In this document: positions 9,847-18,400 of the stretch, in pieces | Layout: each line of letters opens with the position of its first letter | How positions within the stretch are numbered: position 1 is the stretch's first letter | Made by a program: the position numbers and the translations under genes | Assembly (NCBI GenBank): GCA_964529715.1 | Contig: CAZGXI010000043.1 | Location: 1-34,269 of the forward strand | Reading direction: 5' to 3' | Source of the DNA: CAZGXI01 sp964529715 | GTDB lineage: Bacteria; Chloroflexota; Anaerolineae; Aggregatilineales; Ch27 | Length of the DNA stretch: 34,269 bases | The notes under the pieces: model-generated | Told to the model about the DNA's origin: nothing | Seen by the model: only the letters and a program-made list of their open reading frames with translations | Databases searched by the model: none

Positions 9847-9891
9847 TCAGCCCATCGCAAGACGAGATGTACTGGTTGAAGGAGTAGCCGG

Positions 9892-10284
9892 ATGGGTCGG
9901 GGACTGAACAAAGTCATGATCATCGGCTACCTGGGACGCGACCCGGAAATGCGCTATACCCCTAGTGGCCGTCCGGTAACGAGTTTCAGCGTAGCAACAA
10001 GCCGCAGTTGGACTTCTGCCGAGGGCGAACGCCGTGAAGAAATCGAATGGTTTAACGTCGTTGCCTGGGGAGCACTGGCGGAAATCTGCAAATCGCATCT
10101 GAGCAAAAACCAGCAGGTGTATATCGAAGGTCGCCTGCAAACGCGCGGCTGGGAAGATGAGGAAGGCAAAAAGCACTACCGGACTGAACTCGTTGCCAAC
10201 GAGATGATCCTGCTTGGCGACCGCCGCCCGCAGACTGACTTCGATCACTATGCTTCTGGTGACGAAGAGGATTATGCCTTCTGA
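9892..10284 (+). CDS. ssb: single-stranded DNA-binding protein
   Basis: A 130-residue protein with an OB-fold N-terminal domain. It starts GRGLNKVMIIGYLGRDPEMR, and the family motifs WFNVVAWG (about 55-62) and YIEGRLQTRGWEDEEGK (about 81-97) follow. The C-terminus is short and acidic and ends DEEDYAF, a variant of the acidic tip through which SSB recruits partner proteins. The intrinsically disordered linker is much shorter than in E. coli SSB. GAAGGAG precedes the ATG at normal spacing. Its place between rpsF and rpsR is a widespread bacterial arrangement and implies co-transcription. Confidence 0.96.
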   Translation: MGRGLNKVMIIGYLGRDPEMRYTPSGRPVTSFSVATSRSWTSAEGERREEIEWFNVVAWGALAEICKSHLSKNQQVYIEGRLQTRGWEDEEGKKHYRTELVANEMILLGDRRPQTDFDHYASGDEEDYAF

Positions 10285-10334
10285 CAATCGGCGGCTGCTG
10301 GGGTTTTCGAGAGCAACAAAAGCAAGGATACACC

Positions 10335-10649
10335 ATGAGCGATCTAGATCGTAACGTTGCGGGATATGACGACGGCGCGTATGACGGCCAGGATTCGGGG
10401 CGGCCGGGGGGCTTTCGAGGGCGTGAAGGGCGACGGTATCGCGTCTGTCCCTTCTGCGCAGATGGCGCCGACCGCGTGAACTACCTGGACGCAGATATGC
10501 TGCGCCGTTTTATCACCGAAGAGGGCAAAATCCGCCCCCGCCGTCAAACCAGTGTGTGCGCCAAACACCAGCGTAGCCTGGCGCGCGCCGTCAAGCGCGC
10601 CCGACACCTGGCGCTGCTGCCCTTCACCGGTCTGCACATGCACGAATAA
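10335..10649 (+). CDS. rpsR: 30S ribosomal protein S18, zinc-ligand (C+) type with N-terminal extension
   Basis: A 104-residue protein. Residues 1-34 are a Gly/Asp/Arg-rich extension not seen in short S18 proteins. The conserved core starts at RYRVCPFC and runs through YLDADMLRRFITEEGKI, RPRRQTSVCAKHQR and ARHLALLPF. Cys38, Cys41, Cys75 and His78 form a CxxC...CxxH set consistent with the zinc-binding form of S18. It partners S6 on the 30S platform. It follows ssb by 50 bases with an AAGGA ribosome-binding site. The usual downstream gene rplI is absent; a PPIase gene follows instead. Confidence 0.96.
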   Translation: MSDLDRNVAGYDDGAYDGQDSGRPGGFRGREGRRYRVCPFCADGADRVNYLDADMLRRFITEEGKIRPRRQTSVCAKHQRSLARAVKRARHLALLPFTGLHMHE

Positions 10650-10681
10650 GGGCAATGCCCGGACGATCCTGTCTGTCCACC

Positions 10682-10713
10682 GCATAGGGCGTTGTCTGAA
10701 CAGCGCCCTATGC
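10682..10713 (+). terminator. hairpin between rpsR and the PPIase gene
   Basis: GCATAGGGCG (10682-10691) pairs perfectly with CGCCCTATGC (10704-10713) around a 12-base loop in the 101-base gap after rpsR. No T-run follows, so it may be a factor-dependent or partial terminator, or an RNA-processing signal rather than a strong intrinsic terminator. Confidence 0.45.
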
Positions 10714-10750
10714 ATGTGTGTTCCGGCTGCTATCTAGAGGAAAAATTCGC

Positions 10751-12049
10751 ATGACCAAAAGAGCCACCACGGGCGGCCCTACCCGGCAAAAACGTACTGC
10801 CGAGCAAGAAGAACGCCGAGTTTATCTGTCCCGCGCAGAGCGTGAAGCGCGCGTCCAACGGATAATCCTGTTGGGCATGGGGATTGCCCTCGGCATTGCC
10901 TTGATCATTTTACTGGCAGGCGTCATTTACGAAGGGGTGATCTACCCCAATCAGCCCGTGGCCGTGGTGAACGGCCAGGCCATCACCACGCGCGACTATC
11001 AGGCGCGTGTGCGTTATACCCGCTGGCAGACGGGCACGCAGCTCGCCACACTTGCTTCGCAGTATGGCACCGACTTACTGACTAACCAAAACAGCCCCTT
11101 CTATAGCCAGTACCTTGAACTTCAACCAGGGCAAGAGTATCAGATCGGCGACCGGGTCCTCAACGACATGATCGACGAACTCCTCATCCGCCAGGAAGCC
11201 GCCGCGCGAAATATCACCCTCGACGAGGCTCAGATTGAGGAGCGCATCCAGCAGTTTTTCGGGTATGATCCGAATCCTGAAACGCCGACGCCGACCCTGG
11301 AACCGACAGTGACGCCGACGCCGATTGTCTCGCCGACGCCCTCCCCTACCCCGACCGTCACACCAACACCGGAGCAGTCGCCCACGCCCTCGCCGACACC
11401 ACTGGATACACCGACGCCATTGCCGACTCTGACTGCCGACGAGCAACGCACACGCTATGAGGAGTTCGCAAACGACTACTTCACCGAGGGAGCGACCATC
11501 TCTGGCCTCAATCGGGAACAGATTCGCGCGATCTTTGAGGCAGAAGCCCTGCGAAACCAGCTCTACGAGATCATCACGGCTGACCAGCCGCGCGTCGAAG
11601 AGCAGGTGAATGCAAGACACATCCTGGTCAGAACAGAGGAGGCGGCTCAAGACATCCTGACCGCCCTGGCCGAAGGTGAGTCATTCACCGAACTGGCCCG
11701 CTACGCTTCTACCGATACCACCAGCGCCCGCAACGGCGGAGAACTGGATTGGACCGGACGGGGAGAATTTGTCACCGAATTTGACGACGCTGCGTTCAAT
11801 GGCGAAATCGGCGCCATCATTGGCCCGGTGCAGACACAGTTCGGCTATCACATTATCCAGGTTCATGCCCGTGAAGAGCGTGAACTGACGGATGCTCAGT
11901 ACGACAGCAAGCGTCAGGATGCCTTTACCGAATGGCTGGATGGATTGCGCACGGCAGAAGGCAGTAGCGTGGAGATCTACGATCACCGGGATCGCACGCC
12001 AACCGATCCGACCATCTACGACCTGGGACTGGCGCTTACAGGCCAATAG
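10751..12049 (+). CDS. membrane-anchored parvulin-type peptidyl-prolyl isomerase
   Basis: A 432-residue protein with a cytoplasmic basic N-terminus (residues 1-36), one TM helix (about 37-60), a SurA-like chaperone region and a C-terminal parvulin domain. The parvulin core is visible as ARHILVRTEEAA (about 288), GESFTELARYASTD, NGGELDWTGRGEF and FGYHIIQVH. Between the chaperone halves (about 173-230) sits an unusual low-complexity insert of repeated (S/T)PTP units, probably a flexible and possibly glycosylated linker. PrsA/SurA-like enzymes fold exported proteins outside the membrane. The start at 10751 follows AGAGGAAAA at good spacing; an upstream in-frame start has no ribosome-binding site. 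It ends in TAG. Confidence 0.9.
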   Translation: MTKRATTGGPTRQKRTAEQEERRVYLSRAEREARVQRIILLGMGIALGIALIILLAGVIYEGVIYPNQPVAVVNGQAITTRDYQARVRYTRWQTGTQLATLASQYGTDLLTNQNSPFYSQYLELQPGQEYQIGDRVLNDMIDELLIRQEAAARNITLDEAQIEERIQQFFGYDPNPETPTPTLEPTVTPTPIVSPTPSPTPTVTPTPEQSPTPSPTPLDTPTPLPTLTADEQRTRYEEFANDYFTEGATISGLNREQIRAIFEAEALRNQLYEIITADQPRVEEQVNARHILVRTEEAAQDILTALAEGESFTELARYASTDTTSARNGGELDWTGRGEFVTEFDDAAFNGEIGAIIGPVQTQFGYHIIQVHAREERELTDAQYDSKRQDAFTEWLDGLRTAEGSSVEIYDHRDRTPTDPTIYDLGLALTGQ

Positions 12050-12061
12050 ACAAAACCAAAA

Positions 12062-12098
12062 GCGCCCATACTCTCTTGCCATCGGAGGGTATGGGCGC
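12062..12098 (+). terminator. terminator-like hairpin after the PPIase gene
   Basis: GCGCCCATACTCTC (12062-12075) pairs with GAGGGTATGGGCGC (12085-12098) around a 9-base loop, 14 pairs with one mismatch, starting 13 bases after the stop codon. The downstream tract is only weakly T-rich. It separates the PPIase gene from the tRNA promoter. Confidence 0.65.
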
Positions 12099-12106
12099 AA
12101 CAGCCC

Positions 12107-12135
12107 TTGATTTCTGAGCGGGTGACGACTATAAT
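12107..12135 (+). promoter_or_regulatory. promoter of the tRNA-Pro gene
   Basis: A -35 TTGATT (12107-12112) and a perfect -10 TATAAT (12130-12135) are separated by 17 bases. Transcription would begin about 6 bases before the mature tRNA 5' end. This is the best sigma-70-like promoter in the window. Confidence 0.8.
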
Positions 12136-12147
12136 TCAATTCATCAT

Positions 12148-12222
12148 CGGGGTGTGGCGCAGTTTGGCTAGCGCGCTTGCATGGGGTGCAAGAGGCCAAC
12201 GGTTCAAATCCGTTCACCCCGA
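12148..12222 (+). tRNA. tRNA-Pro (anticodon GGG)
   Basis: A full cloverleaf can be drawn. The acceptor stem CGGGGTG (12148-12154) pairs with CACCCCG (12215-12221), with discriminator A at 12222. The D stem is GCGC/GCGC (12157-12160 and 12171-12174). The anticodon stem is CTTGC/GCAAG around the loop ATGGGGT, with anticodon GGG at 12183-12185. The T arm is AACGG/CCGTT around TTCAAAT. The 3' CCA is not encoded. GGG reads the CCC and CCU proline codons. A run of T at 12227-12232 just downstream could help termination. Its 3' end is a plausible but unproven integration site for the mobile element to the right. Confidence 0.97.
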
Positions 12223-12296
12223 CCTCTTTTTCTCACCGCTTGCAACAGAATAGCACTTGAATACTTCGGGTTCCTATTCAGTTGTTAAGGTTCCCG

Positions 12297-12347
12297 GAAC
12301 GCTCTGCCGTGGTCTCTGCCACGAGTGACGGTGGAGCGTTCGCTTTT
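12297..12347 (+). terminator. candidate intrinsic terminator downstream of tRNA-Pro
   Basis: GAACGCTC (12297-12304) pairs with GAGCGTTC (12334-12341). An inner CCGTGG/CCACG pairing makes a long stem, and GCTTTT (12342-12347) follows. It could end tRNA transcription. Confidence 0.5.
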
Positions 12348-12375
12348 CAAGAGGGCGCATTTCCGCGCCCTCTTG
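12348..12375. terminator. perfect 11-bp hairpin next to the previous terminator
   Basis: CAAGAGGGCGC (12348-12358) and GCGCCCTCTTG (12365-12375) are perfectly complementary around a 6-base loop. The downstream tract TCATTTGTGTT is only moderately T-rich, so it may be a terminator or a recombination/regulatory inverted repeat. Confidence 0.45.
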
Positions 12376-12488
12376 TCATTTGTGTTCAGAACGTGCTAAC
12401 TTTGTGTTGGACGACAGCAAAGTCAACACCCCTGACCACTTTGATTATATTCGCAGTATGCGGTACGTCAAGTAAAAGGCGGTCAGAA

Positions 12489-12749
12489 ATGGAAAAGGAT
12501 ATTGGTCCAATCAGTACTTTCGCGGCCCGACGCATCAAGGAAGCCCGTAAAGACCGGGGGATGAACCAGACCGAACTGGCAGAGTTGATCCACCGCACCC
12601 AGCGAACTGTATCACGGTATGAAGGCGCGATGATTACCATCAGTGTGGATGTGCTCTATTCCATCGCGTGTGCACTTCAGCAGCCAGTCGAGTACTTCTT
12701 CCCGCCGCTGGTAGAGCTACCGAAGCCCGACTCTACCCCTGAGAAGTGA
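12489..12749 (+). CDS. XRE-family helix-turn-helix regulator
   Basis: An 86-residue protein with a Cro/C1-type HTH: ARRIKEARKDRGMNQTELAE followed by LIHRTQRTVSRYEGA (about residues 14-48), with the hydrophobic packing expected for a five-helix XRE fold. The region EYFFPPL after it is typical of short Xre proteins that contact a metabolite or partner domain, but no such domain remains. The start was set at the ATG at 12489, which is preceded by AAAAGG. The frame is open further upstream, but that extension overlaps the hairpins and has no similarity to the family. It lies between the tRNA and the element's left arm and may be the element's own repressor or a host gene. Confidence 0.85.
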   Translation: MEKDIGPISTFAARRIKEARKDRGMNQTELAELIHRTQRTVSRYEGAMITISVDVLYSIACALQQPVEYFFPPLVELPKPDSTPEK

Positions 12750-12825
12750 ACCCTGCTCAGGTGAATATGCCGATTTGCGCCTGCCATTTATCACCATTTT
12801 CATCCCCTCCGCGGCAGGTGCAGGC

Positions 12826-13140
12826 TTAGAACAGCCATTTTGAGATTCGCCTCCACAACCGAACACAGCCTGGCACCCGCTGACGCCGCCGCGGGCGTGC
12901 CAGGTGCTGCATGACCTCCCAGGCATCGCCGAAGTGATGGCGCATCTCCTGCGCCTCGGCGACCGTCTGGGCCAGCCCTGCGCCGATGATCCACCTGTCC
13001 TCGTCGGCAGCGTGATCGGTGTACGTTTCCTCATCGCCCATCAGTCCGCTGCGGTAGTTCGGCAGCAGCCGGGGTATCCGGTCGCGCGGCGAGGTGTACC
13101 GCAGAATGGCGCGGATGCGCTTCAGGAGTCTGGGCAGCAT
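12826..13140 (-). CDS. small basic protein of unknown function, last gene of the element's left arm
   Basis: A 104-residue protein starting 5 bases after the stop of the preceding minus-strand gene, which supports it as the terminal cistron. The N-terminus (LPRLLKRIRAILR) is amphipathic and basic. The middle has DEETYTDHAADEDRW and a helical segment GLAQTVAEAQEMRHHFGDAW. The C-terminus is Arg-rich and ends RLWRRISKWLF. There is no predicted TM helix. I do not recognise the family. It may bind nucleic acid or the membrane surface, but that is only suggested by its charge. Confidence 0.7.
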   Translation of the reverse strand: MLPRLLKRIRAILRYTSPRDRIPRLLPNYRSGLMGDEETYTDHAADEDRWIIGAGLAQTVAEAQEMRHHFGDAWEVMQHLARPRRRQRVPGCVRLWRRISKWLF

Positions 13141-13145
13141 CGGGT

Positions 13146-13715
13146 TCAGTCCTTCGGCAGCGGTTCGGCGCTGGAAAGCCGCTCGAGTCTTTCCCGGTCA
13201 TTGGCCGCCGGTTTCCACGACTGCCGGGCCGGAGCTGCTGTCGTGGACGGCGCGCGCCTGGCCTTCTTGAAACCCTCACGAGTCTCCCGCCATTCGCGGT
13301 CCTGAAGCTGCTGCTTCCACCGCTCTCGCTCGCCGTGATCCTGGCGTATCCGTTTGTCGGCCTGCTCCCGCTGCCGCCGCTGCCCCCGGATTTCACCTCG
13401 CTTCAGGGGACGCTGGTCGTCCAGCTTGCCCTTGAGGCTCTGGCTGCTGCGTTTGTGGCTGCCGCGCAGTTCCTCGTACTCCTCAGCGGTCATGGTTCCC
13501 TTCTTGCGTCCTCTGCCATCGCGCAGGACCAACTCCTCCCTCTGCTGCCCCTTGCCCGACCTGGTGCCCATGCCGAACGCGCCGCCGATGGTGCGCGTGA
13601 TCTGCTTCAGGATTTGCAGGGCAACCGTGATGCCGATCAGGGTGGCATAGACCGGCCACAGGGTACTGAGCATGGCGATGAGCGGCTGCGTCAGCGCGCT
13701 GATGTCGATGTTCAT
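13146..13715 (-). CDS. membrane protein with coat-like N-terminal segment and long charged C-terminal tail
   Basis: A 189-residue protein. Residues 1-48 align without gaps to the two 53-54-aa coat-like proteins of the same arm: N-[IF]-D-[IM], then LWP exactly 16 residues after the Asp, then TR[ST]I exactly 20 residues after the Trp, then F. Residues ~15-38 form the single TM helix. From ~50 to 189 the chain is hydrophilic and rich in Arg, Lys, Glu and Gln, probably a cytoplasmic coiled or disordered tail. Its start overlaps the preceding stop (ATGA). It could anchor or cap a polymer of the small proteins, or be a scaffold; the function is unknown. Confidence 0.8.
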   Translation of the reverse strand: MNIDISALTQPLIAMLSTLWPVYATLIGITVALQILKQITRTIGGAFGMGTRSGKGQQREELVLRDGRGRKKGTMTAEEYEELRGSHKRSSQSLKGKLDDQRPLKRGEIRGQRRQREQADKRIRQDHGERERWKQQLQDREWRETREGFKKARRAPSTTAAPARQSWKPAANDRERLERLSSAEPLPKD

Positions 13716-14590
13716 GATACGGGTGTTTCCTCAGGAGTACTGGTGCAGGTCGGGCTGGGTGTTTCCGTGGGCGATGGAGTCAGGGTCGGAGTCTCCGTCT
13801 CTGTCGCCGTTGGCGTCAGGCTGGACGTGCTGCTTGCCGCAGGTGTTTCCGAAGGCGTCACAGAAGCGGTCGGTGTCGGGCTGCTCGCCGGCGAGACTGT
13901 CGCTGTGGCAGTAAGCGTGGGCGTGCCCGTTGGCGCGGGGTCGGTCGCAGTCCCGGTGAAAAGAGCCGTGGGATCAAGAATGGGTTCTCCTGTCGGTGTC
14001 CAGGTCGGCGTCGCCGATGGCAGCGGCGTGGCCGTCACGACAACGATGATGACCTGGGTGGACGCGGGCACGCTGATAGCACTCCCGGCGCCGGGAAGGC
14101 CGATGCTGCCCTGCGCGCTGGGAATCTGCACCGGCGCGGGCGGCTGCGACCAGGTGGTTTGCCCGGTGATGGATGGGTTCTGCGTAATGGGATTGGACGC
14201 AGGTGCTCTCGGCGGGCTGGTCGGTTGTCGCGGCGCGCTGTAGACGGTCGGCTGCACCGGCAGGGTCGCCTTTCCTGTCGGCGTGATGGTCGGCGATGGT
14301 GTGGCCGTTGGCGTCGCCGTCACCGTGAGGGTCGCCTGGGCGGTCATCGTCGCCTCGTTTGGTGTTTCCGTCATCGTCGGTGAAGGCGTCGTGGTGATCG
14401 TCGGCAGGCTGGCTGCCGTCGGGATCGCCGCGGTGGACGCCGTTGGCCGCGCAGCCAGCAGAGTGAAGCCCACGCAGGCGAAGATACCCAGGACGAGTAG
14501 AAACGCGGCTCCGCCGCACCCGGCTTTGGGTGGGCTGTACTCGCGCTGGGTCGGGTCGTCGCCCGGCCCGTGGTAGGTCTTCTTCGTCAT
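13712..14590 (-). CDS. single-pass membrane protein with long Ser/Thr/Pro-rich (mucin-like) ectodomain
   Basis: A 292-residue protein. Residues 1-26 are hydrophilic, ~27-46 form one TM helix (GGAAFLLVLGIFACVGFTLL), and the remaining ~245 residues are dominated by Thr, Pro, Ser and Ala with many TPTxT and SPTxT units. Such segments are typically extended and O-glycosylated outside the cell. A short hydrophobic stretch near 180-190 (QVIIVVVTATP) interrupts it. It overlaps both neighbours by ATGA junctions, so it is in the same transcript. I recognise no catalytic motif. Role inferred: a spacer or surface stalk of the element's extracellular structure. Confidence 0.75.
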   Translation of the reverse strand: MTKKTYHGPGDDPTQREYSPPKAGCGGAAFLLVLGIFACVGFTLLAARPTASTAAIPTAASLPTITTTPSPTMTETPNEATMTAQATLTVTATPTATPSPTITPTGKATLPVQPTVYSAPRQPTSPPRAPASNPITQNPSITGQTTWSQPPAPVQIPSAQGSIGLPGAGSAISVPASTQVIIVVVTATPLPSATPTWTPTGEPILDPTALFTGTATDPAPTGTPTLTATATVSPASSPTPTASVTPSETPAASSTSSLTPTATETETPTLTPSPTETPSPTCTSTPEETPVS

Positions 14591-14802
14591 CGCGTCCTCG
14601 AAAACCGCCGCACGGCGGCAATCGCCAGGAAGATAGTCAGCAGGATCATCAGTCCCAGCAGGATCGTGTCAATCGCGCCGCTGGCATTGATGAAGCTGTA
14701 ACCATTGATGACCGTATCGGCCAGCGGGATCGCCTGCCCGGACAGGTCCAGAAATGGGGTCGCTTCCAGCGTCGGCCAGGGCGTGGGGGTTATCCAATCC
14801 AT
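14587..14802 (-). CDS. small single-TM membrane protein
   Basis: A 71-residue protein preceded by AGGAG at 6 bases. The N-terminal part (DWITPTPWPTLEATPFLD) is extracytoplasmic-like and Pro/Thr-rich. A TM helix spans about 43-64 (AIDTILLGLMILLTIFLAIA), and the tail VRRFSRTR is strongly basic and presumably cytoplasmic. Topology and size resemble minor coat or small pilus-assembly proteins, but no family is recognised. Its stop overlaps the start of the next gene by ATGA. Confidence 0.75.
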   Translation of the reverse strand: MDWITPTPWPTLEATPFLDLSGQAIPLADTVINGYSFINASGAIDTILLGLMILLTIFLAIAAVRRFSRTR

Positions 14803-14811
14803 AACGGTCTC

Positions 14812-15459
14812 CTAAAACGGAATCAACTCCAACACCAGGTCCACGATCTTGAGGACCGCGTTGGCGATCCAGATCAGGACCGGCGTCCCGGCGGTCAGGA
14901 CGAAGACCAGCGCGACGAACCCCAGCGCCAGGATCGCCCACGAGATGATCTGCCCGATGGTTCCCAGGTGCAGCAGTTCAAGGCCGCGCGCGTAACCCAC
15001 GAAGGTCCCGGCCTGCCCGCCGATCTCCTCGGCCAGTTCCACCAACCCCTGCGGCGTGCCGCTCGGATTGACCAACTGCACGTCCATCAGCGGGGCCAGG
15101 GTGTTTATCGCTTCCTGCGCCATCCCTGCCGGGGTCGAGATCAGGCCGGGGTCTATCGTCGCTCCCGGATCGGCGGTCGGGGTCGTCCCACCCGGCGTGA
15201 GGGTCAAGGTCGCAGTCGCCGTCGGCGTGACGGTTATCACCACCGCCGGCTGCGGCGTGTACGGCGTCGGACTGCGCAGTGCCGGCAGCGGCAGCTGCGA
15301 CCAGGGCAGCGGCCCGCACGGGTTGAGCGCGCCGTCCCGCCCACACTGCGCGCCCGCTGGATGGGTAATCACGGATGACGCCAGCACGGTCAGCAGGGCT
15401 ATCACGACGCGGCCAGGAAGGACGACCGCACGCGGTCGACGGCCCAGGCGATCAGCCAT
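14812..15459 (-). CDS. membrane protein with signal sequence, Thr-Pro linker and C-terminal TM helices
   Basis: A 215-residue protein. The chosen ATG at 15459 gives a basic N-region (RLGRRPR) and a hydrophobic segment ending THPAGAQC, which resembles a signal peptide. GGGAG lies about 10 bases upstream. An alternative GTG at 15405 overlaps the preceding stop (GTGA) but has no ribosome-binding site. Next comes a Thr/Pro-rich linker (VITVTPTATATLTLTP), a helical region (~90-155), and two closely spaced hydrophobic helices at ~158-205 ending LELIPF. It sits directly after the 1187-aa surface protein and overlaps it by 58 bases. By position it could be the partner that holds that protein in the membrane; this is inference. 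Confidence 0.7.
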   Translation of the reverse strand: MADRLGRRPRAVVLPGRVVIALLTVLASSVITHPAGAQCGRDGALNPCGPLPWSQLPLPALRSPTPYTPQPAVVITVTPTATATLTLTPGGTTPTADPGATIDPGLISTPAGMAQEAINTLAPLMDVQLVNPSGTPQGLVELAEEIGGQAGTFVGYARGLELLHLGTIGQIISWAILALGFVALVFVLTAGTPVLIWIANAVLKIVDLVLELIPF

Positions 15460-18400
15460 AGAGATGCCGCTCCCAGAACCAGGGGGACCAACATCACCGC
15501 CGGGCTGGTGGGCCGGAAGAGGGTGTTGTCCACCACGTACGTGCCGATGCACAAGGGGTTGAGATTGGGCGTCGAGCAGTCCGGCGCGCCGGGAATCGGC
15601 GTCGGCGTGCTGTTCTGAATCGCCCCGATGATGCTCGCTCCAATCTGCGGGATGAGCGCGATCTGGGCCAGGATCGTGTTCAGGACGGTCGTCAGCATAT
15701 TCAGCACCCCCACCACCAGGTTGAGCAGGGTCGTCACCACCGGCGACAGCGCCGCGACGAGCGTCTGGATGGCCGCCAGCAGGTCATCCAGCAGCGTCAC
15801 CAGCACGTCGCGCAGGCCGTCGAACAGCGTTACGAGCACGTCCCAGAAGGTCGCCCCGCCGCCGCCCTCGACGTAGACCGTCCGCCCGCCGGCGACTTCG
15901 CTCATGCGCAGGCCGAGGTTCGCCAGGTGGCCGCCCAGGTAGTAGGTGAAATCCTGGCCGAACAGCAGGAAGCGCTGCGCGGCGTAGGCGAGGTAGCGCC
16001 CCAGCATCCCGATACCCCGTAGGATATTGAGAATGCCTTCCCACGTCCCGTAGGCGATGGTATAGGCGTGGCAGAACCAGAGCTGGCGAACCTGGCAGGC
16101 CAGCCAGGCGATCAGCTCGCGCAGGTCGTGGGCCACGTCGCCGGAGGTGGTGTAGGAGCAGACCTCGCATTCCTCGGCGAACTGCCCACCCGTGACCGGG
16201 GTCGCCGGTGGCCCGCCGGCAGGCGTGATGCAGACTTCATTGAGTTGGAGTTCGTCCTCTGCCGGGTCGGTGGCGTTGGTCGCGCTGATGCGGAAGCTGG
16301 CCGTCGTGGTCGCTTCGACGCTGATCTGGTCGGCCTGCCCGGTCCAGTCGATGGTGTCGAAGATACTGCCGCCGCTGGCCGGGCTGAAGGTCCATTCAGC
16401 GGTGACCGAGTGCGCCCCCTCGTAGATACGAGGCCGCAGCCGCCCCTCGTAGCTGAAGGTGTAGTCGCCCGGCTGGAGGGTCACGCTCTGCTCGATCCAC
16501 GCCCCGCCCGGTATCGTCACCGTCCCCTCTTCAAATCGAGGATCGCCGTTGAGGCCGTTCGTGCTGGCGATCCAGCCGCTGGCGTTGTTGAAGCGCGGGT
16601 TGGCGAAGGCGCACGAGGAAGGCAGGTTCACCGGGTCGGCCTCGTTGTCGGAGACGCACACGAAATCGACCACGATGGCCGCCGTGTTGAACAGGCCCGG
16701 CTGGAGGTAGAGGTCGTACTGGTCGGTCCCACTGTTGGGCGTCCACACCTGCGGCGGGACGGTGAAATGCACCGGCTCCCCGTTGGCCGGAACCTGGATG
16801 TCGATAGGGCCATTGGGCGGCCTAACGTCACCCATCCCGACCTTGAGGACCTGCGGCTGCCCATCGGGCGCAGGGGCTTCGAGGCGCGCATCCACCACCA
16901 GCGAATACTCGCCCTCCGGTGGGAAGAGGAGCGCCTGGCTGATGCGCCCGGCCAGGCGCAGCCCGCCGCCCGGTAGCGAGATCGTCCCCGCCGGGTCCTC
17001 GACGACCCAGCCGGAAGCGTTGTTCTCGAGCCGGCTGTTGGCGTCGATGCACTGCGCCTCGATGGCTCCCTCCACGCAGGGCGTGCTGCTGTTGGAAGGG
17101 TAGACCTGGAAGTTGTAAGGCAGGACGCTGCGCGGGCTGCCACCGCCGTCGTAGAGGGCGACGAAGGCGATGCCCTCCTCGGCCCGCTCCAACCCGCCGA
17201 TGCCCTGCAGGGCGTCCGTCCGTTCCGGGTAGAAGCCGAAGGTGTAACCTATCACGCAGCCCTGGCTGACCGCGCCGCCTTCGACGACCTGCGGCTGCGT
17301 GACCAGGTAGTGGACGCGCCCGTAGGTCGGCGAACTGACCACCACCACGCTCGCTCCGGCCAGGTCCACGTACAGGTCGTGGAGGTTGGTGTAGCCGTAG
17401 AAGCCGCTCACCGCCGCGTCGAGTTCCCAGTACACCCCGCCGAAGGGCAGGTCCGGGTGCGACAGCAGGCAGGTGGCCGGAGGTACTTCTCCCGCACTGA
17501 AGCCGAAGGCCTGGTACTGCAGCACGACCGAATGCCCGAACCGCCCGTTGTGCCCGAACAGGTTCGGCGCGCAGGTCGTGCTGCTCAGGCTGACTGGCCG
17601 CACCGACTCGACCGTCCCCTCGGCGACCGCGTGCACCGGCGCGCCCCACTGGTACGAGAAGGCCGTCACGGCATACGCGAAGTCGAATGCGACCGGGGAG
17701 CCGTACTGCCCGAAGCTGTGCTCGTCACTCTGCGCCAGCGGGCGGCCCAGCTGCCAGTCCAGCGGCTCGGCCACGTCCACCTCGATCCAGTCGATGACGA
17801 TGGCCCGGTGCGCCTGGGTCTGCTCCAGGTTGCCGTAGAAGACGTTGAGTACGGATGCCTGGGCGAAAGTCGCGGTGATGGAGGCCGCCTCCAGGGGATA
17901 CCAGTCGTACACGTCCCACGTGCCCGGCCCACCGGAGATCGCCAGTTCGGCGGTATTCGTGTACCCACCCCCGCCATCCGGGTTGAGCAGCCGCAGGCGC
18001 AGCAGCGTGTCCGGGACCTCCGATTGCAGCTTCCAGCGCAGGCTCACCCGCGCGACCTGGCACGGCTGGTTGAAGGTGAAGGCGGCGTTGAGGAATTCCT
18101 CCTGGCTGGTGCTGCCGTTGTAGCCCGCCGCCGTCAGCCCGGCTGCCCCGTCCAGCTCGCCCTGCCAGGCACCCTCGACCACAGTCCGCCCGGTGACAAC
18201 CCGGAACGCCTCCTGGAACGTCCAGCCCTCCGTGTTCGCCTCGAACTCCCACCTCCGGTCCTGGCAGGTGTTGGAGGGCGCGTTGGGGCAGCCGCTTGCG
18301 TCCACGCCGCTGCCCTGGTTGCCCTCGGTCGGGCAGGCATCCTCAGCGTCCGGCACGCCGTCGCCATCGCCGTCGGACGGCTGGTACGTCTCGACCTCCA

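Larger units (their letters stand above)
12223..12488. other. intergenic region between tRNA-Pro and the XRE gene
   Basis: This 266-base, comparatively AT-rich stretch contains no gene I can support. It holds two adjacent hairpins, listed separately, and near 12410-12435 an imperfect inverted repeat built from GTGTTGGAC and GTCAACAC. That repeat could be an operator for the XRE protein encoded downstream. A TATATT at about 12447 could be a -10, but no convincing -35 sits at 17 bases. Confidence 0.4.
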
